From Bacteroidota bacterium (GTDB taxonomy: Bacteria > Bacteroidota > Bacteroidia > Chitinophagales > Chitinophagaceae), in assembly GCA_020161435.1 (NCBI GenBank), contig JAIUNV010000001.1:434001-498000 (forward strand): a DNA stretch of 64,000 bases, given 5' to 3'. This document shows positions 34,322 to 43,044 of the stretch, one piece after another. How positions within the stretch are numbered: the first letter of the stretch is position 1; the number at the start of each line of letters is the position of its first letter. The notes below the pieces were generated by a model, which was given only the letters and a program-made list of their open reading frames with translations, was not told the origin of the DNA and did not search any database. Made by a program: the position numbers and the translations under genes.

Positions 34322-35575
34322 ATGTACATCGCTATACTGATCATCGCATTATTGCTCACCGGTTTTTTTGCCGGCATGGAAATTGCCTTTATCAGCGCCA
34401 ACAAGCTTAGCATCGAACTCAAAAAAAAACGGGGCAACCGGAGTGGGATGATTATTTCCCGCTTTCTCGAAAACCCATCCCGCTTTATTGGGGTGTGCCT
34501 CATGGGGTTCAATATTTTTCTGGTGCTGTATGGGCTGGTAGCCAGCGATGTGCTCAGTCAGGTTTGGCAGCTGTTGGGCATACATCAGCTGGACCAGTCG
34601 GGCACATTGTCGGTGGTTATTAATGTTGTCATTGCAGCTACATTGGTGTTGTTGTTTGAGTTTATTTTCAAAGCCATTTTCAGGGCTAAAAGCGAAGCAC
34701 TCATTCATTTTTTCGCTCCCGTTATTCTTTTCTTTTACCGCATATTCGACCCCATCAGTATTTTGTTTGTCAATATTTCCACCTGGATTTTGAAATACAT
34801 TTTTAATGTGCAGGTAGAAGACCCCAAGCGACCATTTAGCCGCATTGATCTGGAACATTATTTTCAGCAAACAAAAGAATCGGAAGAAGATCAGCCAGAA
34901 CTGAATCAGGAATTATTTGAAAATGCACTGAGCCTGCCGGGAGTAAAAATTCGTAATTGTCTGGTGCCCCGCAAAGAGATTATTGGTATAGACATTCGCA
35001 CCAATATACATACCGTTACGCAAAAAATGGTAGATACCAAGCTGAGCAAACTGGTGGTGTACGATGGCAATATTGATAACATACTCGGCTATGTACACCA
35101 ACTGGATTTGTTTAAAAACCCCACAGATGTATCGGCTATTCTCATCAGCATTCCTGCTGTGCCAGAAAGCATGAGTGTATCGGACCTCATTAATAAACTA
35201 ACCCGTGAACGCAAAAGCATGGCTTGGGTGGTAGATGAGTTTGGCGGTACTGCAGGTGTAGTTACTATGGAAGATTTGCTGGAAGAAATATTCGGAGAAA
35301 TACATGATGAGTATGATACTGATGAGTTTGTAGAAAAGCAACTGGCCGAAGGCGAGTTCATGTTTAGCGGCCGCTTGGAGCTGGACTATCTCAACGAAAA
35401 ATACCAGCTGGATTTTGAACGGGCCGAATCATCGGAAACGCTCAGCGGATTTGTAATCAACCATCATGATGTGCTGCCCCGCCAGGGCGATCGGATTATT
35501 ATTGGCAACTATCAGTTTGAAATACTGAACATGAGTGATACCCGCATAGAATTGCTCAAGTTGAAACTGCTCTAA
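34322..35575 (+). CDS. CNNM/CorC-type transporter-associated protein (hemolysin family)
   Basis: A 417-aa membrane protein. The N-terminal DUF21/CNNM transmembrane domain (about 1-185) begins with IAILIIALLLTGFFAGMEIAFISANK. A pair of CBS domains (about 200-325; CLVPRKEIIGIDI, YVHQLDLFKNP) follows, then a C-terminal CorC_HlyC domain (about 335-415; FMFSGRLELDYLNEKY, GFVINHHDVLPRQGD). Relatives act in magnesium or cobalt efflux; the name hemolysin is historical. It stands between the infB terminator and the tag gene, which starts 9 nt downstream. Confidence 0.93.
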   Translation: MYIAILIIALLLTGFFAGMEIAFISANKLSIELKKKRGNRSGMIISRFLENPSRFIGVCLMGFNIFLVLYGLVASDVLSQVWQLLGIHQLDQSGTLSVVINVVIAATLVLLFEFIFKAIFRAKSEALIHFFAPVILFFYRIFDPISILFVNISTWILKYIFNVQVEDPKRPFSRIDLEHYFQQTKESEEDQPELNQELFENALSLPGVKIRNCLVPRKEIIGIDIRTNIHTVTQKMVDTKLSKLVVYDGNIDNILGYVHQLDLFKNPTDVSAILISIPAVPESMSVSDLINKLTRERKSMAWVVDEFGGTAGVVTMEDLLEEIFGEIHDEYDTDEFVEKQLAEGEFMFSGRLELDYLNEKYQLDFERAESSETLSGFVINHHDVLPRQGDRIIIGNYQFEILNMSDTRIELLKLKLL

Positions 35576-35584
35576 TTTTTGTAC

Positions 35585-36139
35585 ATGAGCTATTGCACTT
35601 ACGTAAACACACTGCCGCACAACGAGCAGCCGGAGCATCGTCATTACCACAATCATCAATACGGTTTTCCTATCGATAGCGATGACGAATTGTTTGGCCG
35701 ATTGATTCTTGAAATCAATCAGGCTGGCTTAAGCTGGACGACCATTCTAAAAAAGGAAGACAACTTTAGGCAGGCATACAGTGGCTACAGAATTGCAGCC
35801 ATTGCTGCTTATGGCGAAGATGACCGCCAGCGATTACTCAACGATGCAGGCATTATTCGCAACCGGCTGAAAGTGGATGCGGCCATCTACAATGCCGGCA
35901 TGGTGTTGCAATTGCAGCAATCACATGGCAGCTTCAAGCAATGGATTGAAGCGCATCATCCGCTGCGCAAAGAAGAATGGGTGAAGTTGTTTAAAAAGCA
36001 TTTTCGCTTTACCGGCGGAGAAATTGTGAACGAGTTTTTGATGAGCACCGGCTATTTGCCCGGAGCCCACGACGAAGATTGTCCGGTTTTTAAAAAGGCT
36101 GTAAAAGCAGGAGCTGCCTGGTGTACAGCCCGCCACTGA
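35585..36139 (+). CDS. tag: DNA-3-methyladenine glycosylase I
   Basis: A 184-aa base-excision repair enzyme that removes 3-methyladenine. Zinc-site residues of Tag are visible: Cys4 in MSYCTYV, a His in the EHRHYHNHQYGFP segment, and the C-terminal His and Cys of PGAHDEDCPVF. The signature LILEINQAGLSWTTILKKEDNFRQAYSGY follows the family closely. ATG 35585 puts the zinc Cys at residue 4 as in E. coli Tag; a TTG two codons upstream is not needed. It is probably co-transcribed with the CorC-like gene. Confidence 0.96.
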   Translation: MSYCTYVNTLPHNEQPEHRHYHNHQYGFPIDSDDELFGRLILEINQAGLSWTTILKKEDNFRQAYSGYRIAAIAAYGEDDRQRLLNDAGIIRNRLKVDAAIYNAGMVLQLQQSHGSFKQWIEAHHPLRKEEWVKLFKKHFRFTGGEIVNEFLMSTGYLPGAHDEDCPVFKKAVKAGAAWCTARH

Positions 36140-36199
36140 TTGGCAAAAAACGCATGGCCTCAATCCTTACCTTTGGCCACCTAAAAAAACATTGGCACA

Positions 36200-37066
36200 G
36201 TGGCGCTAAAATTACTGGAGCGTAGAAAAGACGGGTTAGAAGAAGGCGCAGAAATGAGCTTCATCGACCACCTCGAAGAATTGAGGTGGCACATCATGCG
36301 GTCGGTGATAGCCGTACTGGTGGGCGCCATTACCGTGTTTGTGTATATCGATGAGGTGATGGATGTAATTATTTTTGGCCCCATCGAAAAAGGATTTGTA
36401 ACCTACAGCTGGCTCTGCGAAATGGGTCAAAAAATGGGCATCGGCGATTCGCTTTGCCTGCCTACGCCCAACATACAAATGCAAACCACCACGTTTGGCG
36501 GGCAGTTTGTGAGCAGCATTACCATTGCCTTTGTATGCGGTATTATAGTGGCCTTTCCCTACATTTTTTGGGAGGTGTGGCGCTTTATAAAACCAGCCCT
36601 AAAGCCAGCTGAACTAAAAGCTACCCGTGGTGCTATCTTTTGGGTCACCTTGTTTTTTATGCTGGGTGTAGCGTTTGGTTATTTTCTGCTGGCACCGTTC
36701 ACGTTCAGCTTTTTGGCCAACTATACCATTGGTACCAAAAACATTATTGAAACCCGCCCGGCGCTGAATGATTACATCGACAACCTGGTAGATATTACCG
36801 TGGGTGCTGGCCTGGCATTTGAACTGCCAGTGGTGAGTTTTGTGCTCACCCGCATTGGCCTTATTACGCCCCGCTTTTTGCGGGAGTATCGCAAGTATGC
36901 ATACGTGGGCTTGCTGGTAATTGCTGCGGTAATTACACCCAGCCCCGATTTGAGCAGCCAGCTGCTGGTGGTATTTCCGCTCATTTTGCTGTACGAATTT
37001 AGTGTGATCGTATCGGCACGTATTTCTAAAAAGATTATTGCCGAAGAAGAAAAAGAATGGAGCTAA
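36200..37066 (+). CDS. tatC: Sec-independent protein translocase TatC
   Basis: A 288-aa inner-membrane core subunit of the Tat pathway for folded proteins. Family marks are MSFIDHLEELRWHIMRSV near residue 19, an extended periplasmic loop (CEMGQKMGIGDSLCLPTPN), FPYIFWEVWRFIKPALKPAELKATR, six hydrophobic segments, and VVSFVLTRIGLITPRFLREYRKYAYV. No tatA or tatB lies next to it. The start is probably GTG 36200; ATG 36254 would begin right at the first conserved motif and remove the cytoplasmic N-terminus. Confidence 0.96.
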   Translation: MALKLLERRKDGLEEGAEMSFIDHLEELRWHIMRSVIAVLVGAITVFVYIDEVMDVIIFGPIEKGFVTYSWLCEMGQKMGIGDSLCLPTPNIQMQTTTFGGQFVSSITIAFVCGIIVAFPYIFWEVWRFIKPALKPAELKATRGAIFWVTLFFMLGVAFGYFLLAPFTFSFLANYTIGTKNIIETRPALNDYIDNLVDITVGAGLAFELPVVSFVLTRIGLITPRFLREYRKYAYVGLLVIAAVITPSPDLSSQLLVVFPLILLYEFSVIVSARISKKIIAEEEKEWS

Positions 37067-37120
37067 CCCATAGGGTACCAGTACCTTTTCGGCAGCTTTT
37101 TTTAACACAAAACTTTTGTT

Positions 37121-37570
37121 ATGACTTTCGATTTATCCTTACCGATTGCAATAGGCAACGACCATGCCGGTGTTGAATACAAAATGGCGGTGAAGCAATG
37201 GTTGCAGCAAAAAGGCTATGTGGTAAATGATTATGGTGCCATGACTACCGACTCAGTTGATTACCCCGATTTTGCGCATCCCACTGCGGCATCGGTAGAA
37301 AATGGCGTGTGTGCTTTTGGTATTCTTTTTTGTGGTAGTGCCAACGGCGTAGCCATCACCGCCAATAAACATCAGGGTATAAGAGCCGGCCTTTGCTGGG
37401 ACAATGAAGTGGCTAAGCTCATACGCCTGCACAACGATGCCAATGTGATTTGTATTCCGGCTCGTTTTGTAGCACTGCCTTACGCTTTACAAATGATTGA
37501 AACCTTTATGAACACAGCGTTTGAAGGTGGAAGGCATGCCAACAGAGTGGGCAAAATTGCCTGCATGTAA
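37121..37570 (+). CDS. rpiB: Ribose 5-phosphate isomerase B
   Basis: A 149-aa enzyme of the pentose phosphate pathway interconverting ribose-5-phosphate and ribulose-5-phosphate. RpiB/LacAB motifs: IAIGNDHAGVEYK at the N-terminus, GILFCGSANGVAITANKHQGIRAGLCWD (active-site Cys and anion-hole Gly-rich loop) and NDANVICIPARF. Length is normal. It lies 54 nt after tatC on the same strand. Confidence 0.95.
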   Translation: MTFDLSLPIAIGNDHAGVEYKMAVKQWLQQKGYVVNDYGAMTTDSVDYPDFAHPTAASVENGVCAFGILFCGSANGVAITANKHQGIRAGLCWDNEVAKLIRLHNDANVICIPARFVALPYALQMIETFMNTAFEGGRHANRVGKIACM

Positions 37571-37606
37571 TATTGCTGTGAGTAAGAGATAAGCAGCAAA
37601 AAGGAG

Positions 37607-37699
37607 TTAGCTCACTATAGCTGCCACACCGTAAATAGTAACCAGCAGCAGTAAAAAAATGATAGCCAACGTAGTAACAGGCCTTGCAGAAAATTTCAT
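37607..37699 (-). CDS. Possible 30-aa single-span membrane peptide
   Basis: A minus-strand frame from ATG 37699 encodes 30 residues: a short basic start (MKFSARPVT), then a continuous hydrophobic helix (TLAIIFLLLLVTIYGVAAIV), then Ser and stop. The composition is exactly that of a small bacterial membrane protein with positive-inside N-terminus. No homologue is recognised, no SD is visible, and short frames of this size arise by chance, so it is tentative. Confidence 0.35.
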   Translation of the reverse strand: MKFSARPVTTLAIIFLLLLVTIYGVAAIVS

Positions 37700-37726
37700 A
37701 AAAAAAATATTTTCAAATCTATATCA

Positions 37727-37757
37727 GGCACCTATGCAAAATAGGTGCCGTTTTTTT
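37727..37757 (+). terminator. Intrinsic terminator downstream of rpiB
   Basis: GGCACCTAT (37727-37735) pairs perfectly with ATAGGTGCC (37741-37749) around loop GCAAA, followed by G and seven T. It would end the rightward tatC-rpiB transcript, after running antisense to the small minus-strand frame. Confidence 0.85.
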
Positions 37758-37829
37758 CACGTAGTGTGTACAACTGCATAAACACACGACGTTTACAGAG
37801 CGTGTACTGCCAGTTGAAAAATAAATGCA

Positions 37830-38354
37830 TTATTTTCTGCGGAAGCTCAGCCACGGCTTGTTTTGCCTGCCGATGTTCATTTTTGTTTGGCAACGTTCAA
37901 TGTCGGTTTGGTAATCCCGCACCTTATCGTTGTTCATGGTTTGCAGCAATGCTTTGCGGTACCAATCCATGGCTTCGCTAAACTGGCCACGCAGTTCGGC
38001 TACCATGCCATACCTAAAGTACACCCAGCTTTTATCGAGGGTGCGAATGCCGAGGCAACGATCGAGAAACTCCCGCAGTTCTTCAAACCGCTCCAGCTCT
38101 ACTAGTATGCTGGCCATGTGAAAATAAGGATGCGGATACAGCGGATCTGAAGCTATGGCCGCTTTGAAATGCACCTCTGCTTTCTGAAAATTTTCGAATT
38201 GTGTTTTATAAATCCAGCCGAGAGAATTGTGGGCGGGGGCATAATCTGGCTCTTCGTACAAAATTTCTTCGTACTTGCGAAAAGCCTCATGAAAGTTGCT
38301 GCTTCTGATATCGGCTTCAGCCTCCAGGTATAATTCTTCTGTTCTTGTGTTCAT
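37830..38354 (-). CDS. Tetratricopeptide repeat protein
   Basis: A 174-aa soluble protein with about three TPR motifs: SSNFHEAFRKYEEILYEEPDYAPAHNSLGWIY, KAEVHFKAAIASDPLYPHPYFHMASILVEL and a third around SWVYFRYGMVAELRGQFSEAMDWYRKAL. No signal peptide. TPR proteins are scaffolds and no partner can be named. ATG 38354 is preferred; the longer frame from 38408 adds a Cys-rich stretch. The ending SFRRK is basic. Confidence 0.85.
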   Translation of the reverse strand: MNTRTEELYLEAEADIRSSNFHEAFRKYEEILYEEPDYAPAHNSLGWIYKTQFENFQKAEVHFKAAIASDPLYPHPYFHMASILVELERFEELREFLDRCLGIRTLDKSWVYFRYGMVAELRGQFSEAMDWYRKALLQTMNNDKVRDYQTDIERCQTKMNIGRQNKPWLSFRRK

Positions 38355-38453
38355 GTTGTTGGGGCCGCAGCATTGCTTGGCAAATGGCGGTTGGCAAAGG
38401 TGCAGCATTTATAGCGAGAGTGCATACAAATAGCAGCATGAAACCAACAAAAT

Positions 38454-38481
38454 GCCCGCATCATAAATAGATACAACGGGC
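38454..38481 (-). terminator. Weak terminator of the CoA-transferase gene
   Basis: On the minus strand GCCCG and CGGGC flank an 18-nt loop and are followed by ATTTTG, 31 nt past the stop codon. The stem is short, so this is a modest candidate. Confidence 0.35.
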
Positions 38482-38511
38482 TATGTTAGTTGTTGAGGGA
38501 AAATTTATGTA

Positions 38512-39795
38512 TTAAAACTTGTGAAACCTTTCGAAGCAGGCCCGCTCCAGCATTTCGCGGTCGTCGGGGTGCGAAATACTGATGAGCTCATGTGCCCGTT
38601 GCCGCAGGTTTTTGCCCCGCAAGTAAGCAATGCCGTACTCCGTAACTACGTAATGAATATGGCCACGGGTGGTAACCACACCTGCCCCTGGTTTTAAAAA
38701 TGGTACAATGCGGGCAATGCCTTTGGCCGAACGGCTGGTAACGGCTATGATTGGTTTACCACCTTCGCTCAGGGCTGCACCACGCATAAAATCCATTTGG
38801 CCACCAATGCCGCTAAACTGACGGGTACCAATGCTATCGGCACACACCTGCCCGGTGATGTCTATTTCAATTGCACTGTTAATGGCCACCACTTTGGGAT
38901 TGCGCCGGATAACATGCGGGTCATTTACATAATCAATATCGAGAAAGGCAAAGCTGGGATTGTCGTTTACATAATCGTACAAGAGGTTGGTGCCTACAGC
39001 AAAACCGGTAACCGATTTGTTGGGGTGAATGCGTTTGCAACGATTGTTGATGATGTCTTTTTGCACCAGCGGTACAATGCCATCGCTAAACATTTCGGTG
39101 TGTACGCCGAGGTTTTTATGATTGCCAAGGCATTTCAGCACAGCATCGGGTATGGTGCCAATACCCATTTGCAAAGTGCTGCCATCTTCAATCATCCCCG
39201 CTATGAGTTCGCCAATGCGCAGTTCATCAGCACCGGTTTTAGCACTGTAATCAATTTGTGGCAGCTCGGCTTCGTGCCACACCATGTGAGTAAAGCGGCT
39301 GTAGTGTACCATACCATCGCCATGGGTGCGGGGCACACGTGGATTGATTTGTGCAATAATGCAACCAGCAGTATTTACGGCACTGCGGGCAATGTCTACC
39401 GAAGCACCAAGGCTGCAATAGCCATGCTCATCGGGTGGCGAAACCTGTACCAGTGCTACATCTACAGGCATCACACTATTAAACAAGTCGGGTATATCGC
39501 TCAGGAATACGGGAATAAAATCGGCACGGCCTTCATTTACTGCCATGCGTACCGACTCACTCACAAACATGCAATTGATGTTGAAATGACCTTCATACTC
39601 AGGTTTGTCAACTACTATATCGCCCTGCACAGTTATGAAAACGAGCTCAACATTGTGCAGCCTGTCTTTGTGCTTGGCCAGTTCTGATAGCAAATGCAGC
39701 GGTGTTTGAGCACTACCATGAATGTATACTCTATGGCCGCTTTGTATAGCCTGCAATGCAGCCGAAGCTGTTACATAGTTGAGATTGGGTAACAT
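38512..39795 (-). CDS. Acetyl-CoA hydrolase/CoA-transferase family protein
   Basis: A 427-aa cytoplasmic enzyme of the family that includes 4-hydroxybutyrate CoA-transferase and acetyl-CoA hydrolase. Marks: YIHGSAQTPLHLLSELAKH, VDVALVQVSPPDEHGYCSLGASVD, LQMGIGTIPDAVLKCL, catalytic Glu in HTEMFSDGIVPLV, and C-terminal FSGIGGQMDFMRGA plus VVTTRGHIHYVVTEYGIAYLRGK. It would move CoA between small organic acids, for example acetate or succinate. ATG 39795 is preferred (MLPNLNYVTA); ATG 39837 adds 14 residues. It is divergent from the DUF2911 gene. Confidence 0.93.
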   Translation of the reverse strand: MLPNLNYVTASAALQAIQSGHRVYIHGSAQTPLHLLSELAKHKDRLHNVELVFITVQGDIVVDKPEYEGHFNINCMFVSESVRMAVNEGRADFIPVFLSDIPDLFNSVMPVDVALVQVSPPDEHGYCSLGASVDIARSAVNTAGCIIAQINPRVPRTHGDGMVHYSRFTHMVWHEAELPQIDYSAKTGADELRIGELIAGMIEDGSTLQMGIGTIPDAVLKCLGNHKNLGVHTEMFSDGIVPLVQKDIINNRCKRIHPNKSVTGFAVGTNLLYDYVNDNPSFAFLDIDYVNDPHVIRRNPKVVAINSAIEIDITGQVCADSIGTRQFSGIGGQMDFMRGAALSEGGKPIIAVTSRSAKGIARIVPFLKPGAGVVTTRGHIHYVVTEYGIAYLRGKNLRQRAHELISISHPDDREMLERACFERFHKF

Positions 39796-39837
39796 GATTT
39801 TTACATTTTTGGTGGCATTTACAAAGTTGCAAGCCAT

Positions 39838-39845
39838 TACTTTTG
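39838..39845 (+). promoter_or_regulatory. -7 promoter box of the DUF2911 gene
   Basis: TACTTTTG matches TAnnTTTG exactly. Transcription would begin around 39852, which falls on the first ATG (39852) and therefore supports translation from the second ATG at 39864. Confidence 0.5.
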
Positions 39846-39863
39846 AAGTAAATGAGATATATC

Positions 39864-40427
39864 ATGAAGGGAATAGGCAGTATGTTGTTGGCCATTGTTG
39901 TTGCATTGTCGGCTTCGGCACAGTTACAAATTACCGAACCCGATAAGTCACCTTTGGATGTTTCGTATCATCCGCATGGCTATCCTATTCTGAAGTTTCA
40001 AACCAAAACGGCACCGGCTACTCCTCATGCAAGGGTAATATACAGCAGGCCGCAAAAAAATGGCCGTACCATTTTTGGTGATGTAGTAAAGTACAATGAG
40101 CTCTGGCGGTTGGGTGCCAACGAGTGTACCGAAATTGAATTTTATAAAGAAGTAACCATTGGTAAAGCCAAACTGCCCAAAGGGAAGTATGCCCTTTTTT
40201 GCATTCCTCAAGCAGGCCAGTGGACCATTATTTTTAATAAAGGAGTAGATGCCTGGGGGGCTTTCAGCTACGATAAAACAAAAGACGTACTACGTACCAG
40301 CATCAACGTAGCCAATGCAGAAACAGTGGTAGAATTTTTTACCATGGTGTTCGACAACAGCGGCAATCTGGTAATACTCTGGGACAATCAAAAAGCATTG
40401 TTGCCCATTAAGTACGCTGCTAAATAA
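39864..40427 (+). CDS. DUF2911 domain-containing exported protein
   Basis: A 187-aa protein with a signal peptide (ending ALSASAQ) and a DUF2911 domain: VIYSRPQKNGRTIFGDVVKYNELWRLGANECTEIEF, then AKLPKGKYALFCIPQAGQWTIIFNKGVDAWGAFSYD. The family is common in Bacteroidota and of unknown function; a beta-sandwich fold in the periplasm is likely. The gene is convergent with the carbonic anhydrase gene, only 10 bp apart. Confidence 0.9.
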   Translation: MKGIGSMLLAIVVALSASAQLQITEPDKSPLDVSYHPHGYPILKFQTKTAPATPHARVIYSRPQKNGRTIFGDVVKYNELWRLGANECTEIEFYKEVTIGKAKLPKGKYALFCIPQAGQWTIIFNKGVDAWGAFSYDKTKDVLRTSINVANAETVVEFFTMVFDNSGNLVILWDNQKALLPIKYAAK

Positions 40428-40437
40428 AGGATGAATT

Positions 40438-41097
40438 TTATTGTTCTGTAATGATACGCACCTTGCGGTCGTCTAAGTCGTAGTGAGCTCCTACTACTTG
40501 CAGCTTACCGTTGTGCAGTGCTTCCTGAATTACTGTTGATTGTGTCAACAGTTCTTTTACACCATGCCGTACATTGGCTTCTACACAATGGGCCAAGCGT
40601 TGTTGATCATTCACTGGTATGGCTTTTATTTCTGATTCATTGCGCAGGCTATCAATAATGCTTTTGATGTGATTATGAGGCAATGCACCACTTAGCATGG
40701 CTTCTACTGCGCCACAGCGTTCGTGCCCCATTACTATCACCAGTGGCACGTGTAAGTGTTCTACTGCATATTCTACACTGCCCAGTTCTACTTCGCTGAT
40801 GATATTGCCTGCTGTTCTGATAACAAACAAATCGCCAAGCCCTTCATCGAAAATAAGTTCGGGTGCTACGCGGCTGTCTGAGCATGCAATCACCACTGCA
40901 AACGGATGCTGCCCTTCGGCAATTTCATGGGTGCGGTTGGCACTCTCATCTGGGTGAATAGGATGAACTGCGGCAAAACGGGCGTTACCATCCATTACTT
41001 TTTTGAGTGGTGTACTTGTTGCAACGGTTGCAGGTGCCGGTTGCTTGCAGGCTACAGCAAACAATATTGACGCAATAGCAATAAAAAAATGTTTCAT
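40438..41097 (-). CDS. Lipoprotein beta-class carbonic anhydrase
   Basis: A 219-aa protein with a lipoprotein signal (FAVAC, Cys17) followed by a beta-carbonic anhydrase domain. Zinc ligands Cys72 (in ACSDSRVAPE, with the Asp74-Arg76 dyad), His125 and Cys128 (in MGHERCGAV) are all present, along with FVIRTAGNII. It should interconvert CO2 and bicarbonate. Most beta-class enzymes are cytosolic, so export and lipid anchoring are notable. ATG 41097 is chosen because it starts the lipoprotein signal. Confidence 0.93.
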   Translation of the reverse strand: MKHFFIAIASILFAVACKQPAPATVATSTPLKKVMDGNARFAAVHPIHPDESANRTHEIAEGQHPFAVVIACSDSRVAPELIFDEGLGDLFVIRTAGNIISEVELGSVEYAVEHLHVPLVIVMGHERCGAVEAMLSGALPHNHIKSIIDSLRNESEIKAIPVNDQQRLAHCVEANVRHGVKELLTQSTVIQEALHNGKLQVVGAHYDLDDRKVRIITEQ

Positions 41098-41272
41098 AGC
41101 TCGATGGAGTTTAAACAGGCAAGCCATCGGTATGCTGGCATATGCTTGTACAAAGTAGCAGCAGTTGCCTGTGCAAATCTGTAACCTTCGTCACACTTAA
41201 AATATGATAGTCATCAGCCGGTGGCGGGCACGTGGCCAAATGCAGCATATTTGCAGTTCCAAATCATACACC

Positions 41273-42412
41273 ATGAAGCTTGCCACCAAAATGATACATG
41301 CCGGTGCCGAACCGGATCCTTCTACCGGCGCCATTATGACGCCCATTTATCAAACATCTACCTATGTGCAGGCCGCACCCGGCGACCACAAAGGCTACGA
41401 ATATGCCCGCAGCCAAAACCCCACCCGCTTTGCGCTGGAGGCCGCTTATGCCGAAATTGAAAACGGAAATTTCGGCCTTGCCTTTAGCAGTGGCGTAGCA
41501 GCTACCGATGCGGTGATGAAATTGCTGCAGCCCGGCGACGAAGTCATTTGCGCCAATGATATGTATGGCGGTACCTATCGCCTGTTTACCAAAGTGTATG
41601 AAAAGTTTGGTATTCGCTTTCATTATGTAAACATGCAGCAGGCCGATAACATCAAGGCGCATATCAATGCCAATACCAAACTCATTTGGACAGAAACGCC
41701 CACCAATCCGCTGATGAACATTACGGATATTGCTGCGGTAAGTACTATTGCAAAAGCTAGCGGTGTGCTGCTTTGTGTAGACAATACCTTTGCATCGCCC
41801 TACTTGCAAAATCCACTCGACCTTGGTGCGGATATAGTGATGCACAGTGCTACCAAATATTTGGGCGGCCACAGCGATGTAATACAAGGGTGCCTGGTAA
41901 TGAACGATGCGGCACTCAAAGACCAATTGTATTTCATACAAAAAAGCTGCGGTGCTGTGCCCGGGCCCATGGATTGTTTTTTGGTATTGCGGGGTATTAA
42001 AACATTACACATACGCATGCAGCGCCATTGCGAGAATGGCGAGAAAGTAGCGCATTGGTTGCGGCAGCATCCTAAAGTAGGGCAGGTGTATTGGCCCGGT
42101 TTTGATGATCATCCAAACCATGCTATTGCCAAAAAGCAAATGCGTGGCTATGGCGGCATGATTAGTTTTGAATTGAAGGATGATAGTATGGATGAAGCCC
42201 GCCGGGTTTTGAGCAGCACAAAGCTGTTTTCATTAGCCGAAAGCCTGGGTGGTGTTGAGAGTTTGATTAACCATCCCGCCAGCATGACCCATGCTTCAAT
42301 TCCCCGTGAAGAGCGGCTGAAAAACGGCCTCAGCGATACACTCATTCGCCTGAGTGTGGGTATAGAAGATGCAGATGATTTGATTGATGATTTGGCACAG
42401 GCGATTGGCTAA
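41273..42412 (+). CDS. Cystathionine gamma-synthase/lyase family PLP enzyme
   Basis: A 379-aa fold-type I PLP enzyme of transsulfuration. Marks: IHAGAEPDPSTGAIMTPIYQTSTYVQ, YEYARSQNPTRFALE, FSSGVAATDAVMKLLQPGDEVI, NPLMNITDI, VDNTFASPYLQNPLDLGADIVMHSATKYLGGHSD (PLP Lys in SATKY), and C-terminal SLGGVESLINHPASMTHASIP. Synthase and gamma-lyase cannot be separated from sequence by eye. ATG 41273 is chosen over 41204, whose extension is not family-like. It is divergent from the carbonic anhydrase gene. Confidence 0.94.
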   Translation: MKLATKMIHAGAEPDPSTGAIMTPIYQTSTYVQAAPGDHKGYEYARSQNPTRFALEAAYAEIENGNFGLAFSSGVAATDAVMKLLQPGDEVICANDMYGGTYRLFTKVYEKFGIRFHYVNMQQADNIKAHINANTKLIWTETPTNPLMNITDIAAVSTIAKASGVLLCVDNTFASPYLQNPLDLGADIVMHSATKYLGGHSDVIQGCLVMNDAALKDQLYFIQKSCGAVPGPMDCFLVLRGIKTLHIRMQRHCENGEKVAHWLRQHPKVGQVYWPGFDDHPNHAIAKKQMRGYGGMISFELKDDSMDEARRVLSSTKLFSLAESLGGVESLINHPASMTHASIPREERLKNGLSDTLIRLSVGIEDADDLIDDLAQAIG

Positions 42413-42435
42413 ACCAGTAAAATATGAATTGTACC

Positions 42436-42464
42436 ATGCCTGGCTGTATTGCCGGGCATTTTTT
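42436..42464 (+). terminator. Intrinsic terminator after the PLP enzyme
   Basis: ATGCCTGGC (42436-42444) pairs with GCCGGGCAT (42451-42459), including one T-G pair, then a T run. It lies 24 nt past the stop. Confidence 0.8.
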
Positions 42465-42485
42465 ACCTCTTGTATAAATTGAAAA

Positions 42486-42755
42486 ATGATGATGGAGCTG
42501 TCGATTGAAATATTGGGTTGGATTGCATCGGTACTGATTGTTGGTGCTTACTTTTTAAACATTCGCGGCAAGTTGTCTGCACAATCACCTTTGTATATAT
42601 GGAGTAATCTCGTTGGCGGTTTATTTTTTATTATCAATACCATCTATCATGGTGCTTATCCATCGGCATTGGTAAATGTAGTGTGGGTTATCATAGCCGT
42701 AGTGTCTTTAATAACTTTAGCCAAAACCCGGAAAGAAGTAAAGAATTCGCAATAA
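42486..42755 (+). CDS. CBU_0592-like small membrane protein
   Basis: An 89-aa protein with three hydrophobic segments: ILGWIASVLIVGAYFLNIRG, LVGGLFFIINTIYHGAYPSA and VNVVWVIIAVVSLITLA. The NLVGGLFFIIN...YHGAYPSALVNVVWVIIA pattern is that of the CBU_0592 family of small membrane proteins, function unknown. It begins with three consecutive ATG codons, so the exact start is open. A strong hairpin lies 80 nt downstream. Confidence 0.75.
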   Translation: MMMELSIEILGWIASVLIVGAYFLNIRGKLSAQSPLYIWSNLVGGLFFIINTIYHGAYPSALVNVVWVIIAVVSLITLAKTRKEVKNSQ

Positions 42756-42836
42756 GGACAGCGTCATAACTACAGTTTATGCAATAAAATTGCTTGTTTG
42801 GTATTGATTGATGAAAGACAAATGGCAATATCAATT

Positions 42837-42876
42837 TGCGCTGAAAGCCTTTACCCGAAAGGCTTTCAGCGCATTT
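42837..42876 (+). terminator. Strong 16-bp hairpin, probable terminator
   Basis: TGCGCTGAAAGCCTTT (42837-42852) pairs perfectly with AAAGGCTTTCAGCGCA (42858-42873) around loop ACCCG. Only TTT follows before a C. It is the main feature of the approximately 290-bp gap between the small membrane protein gene and yceI; I see no gene in the rest of the gap. Confidence 0.65.
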
Positions 42877-43044
42877 CTATGTAAAGAGAGTGGGTGCTGG
42901 TGCAGGAATGTAGAATTCCCAGAATACGAATACATGATAATTGTCATGCGTGTACTTGACAACAATCACGGCACCTGCTGACAGCGAACATAAATGAGGC
43001 TTGTGTGGCGGACTACTTTTACATTGTCATTAAAGCTCACAATT

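Noticed and set aside
37111..37123. CTTTTG box just before rpiB as a promoter
   Set aside because: It lacks the TA of the consensus and would start transcription inside the coding sequence.
38797..39687. 296-aa plus-strand frame
   Set aside because: Shadow of the CoA-transferase gene on the other strand, no domain recognised.
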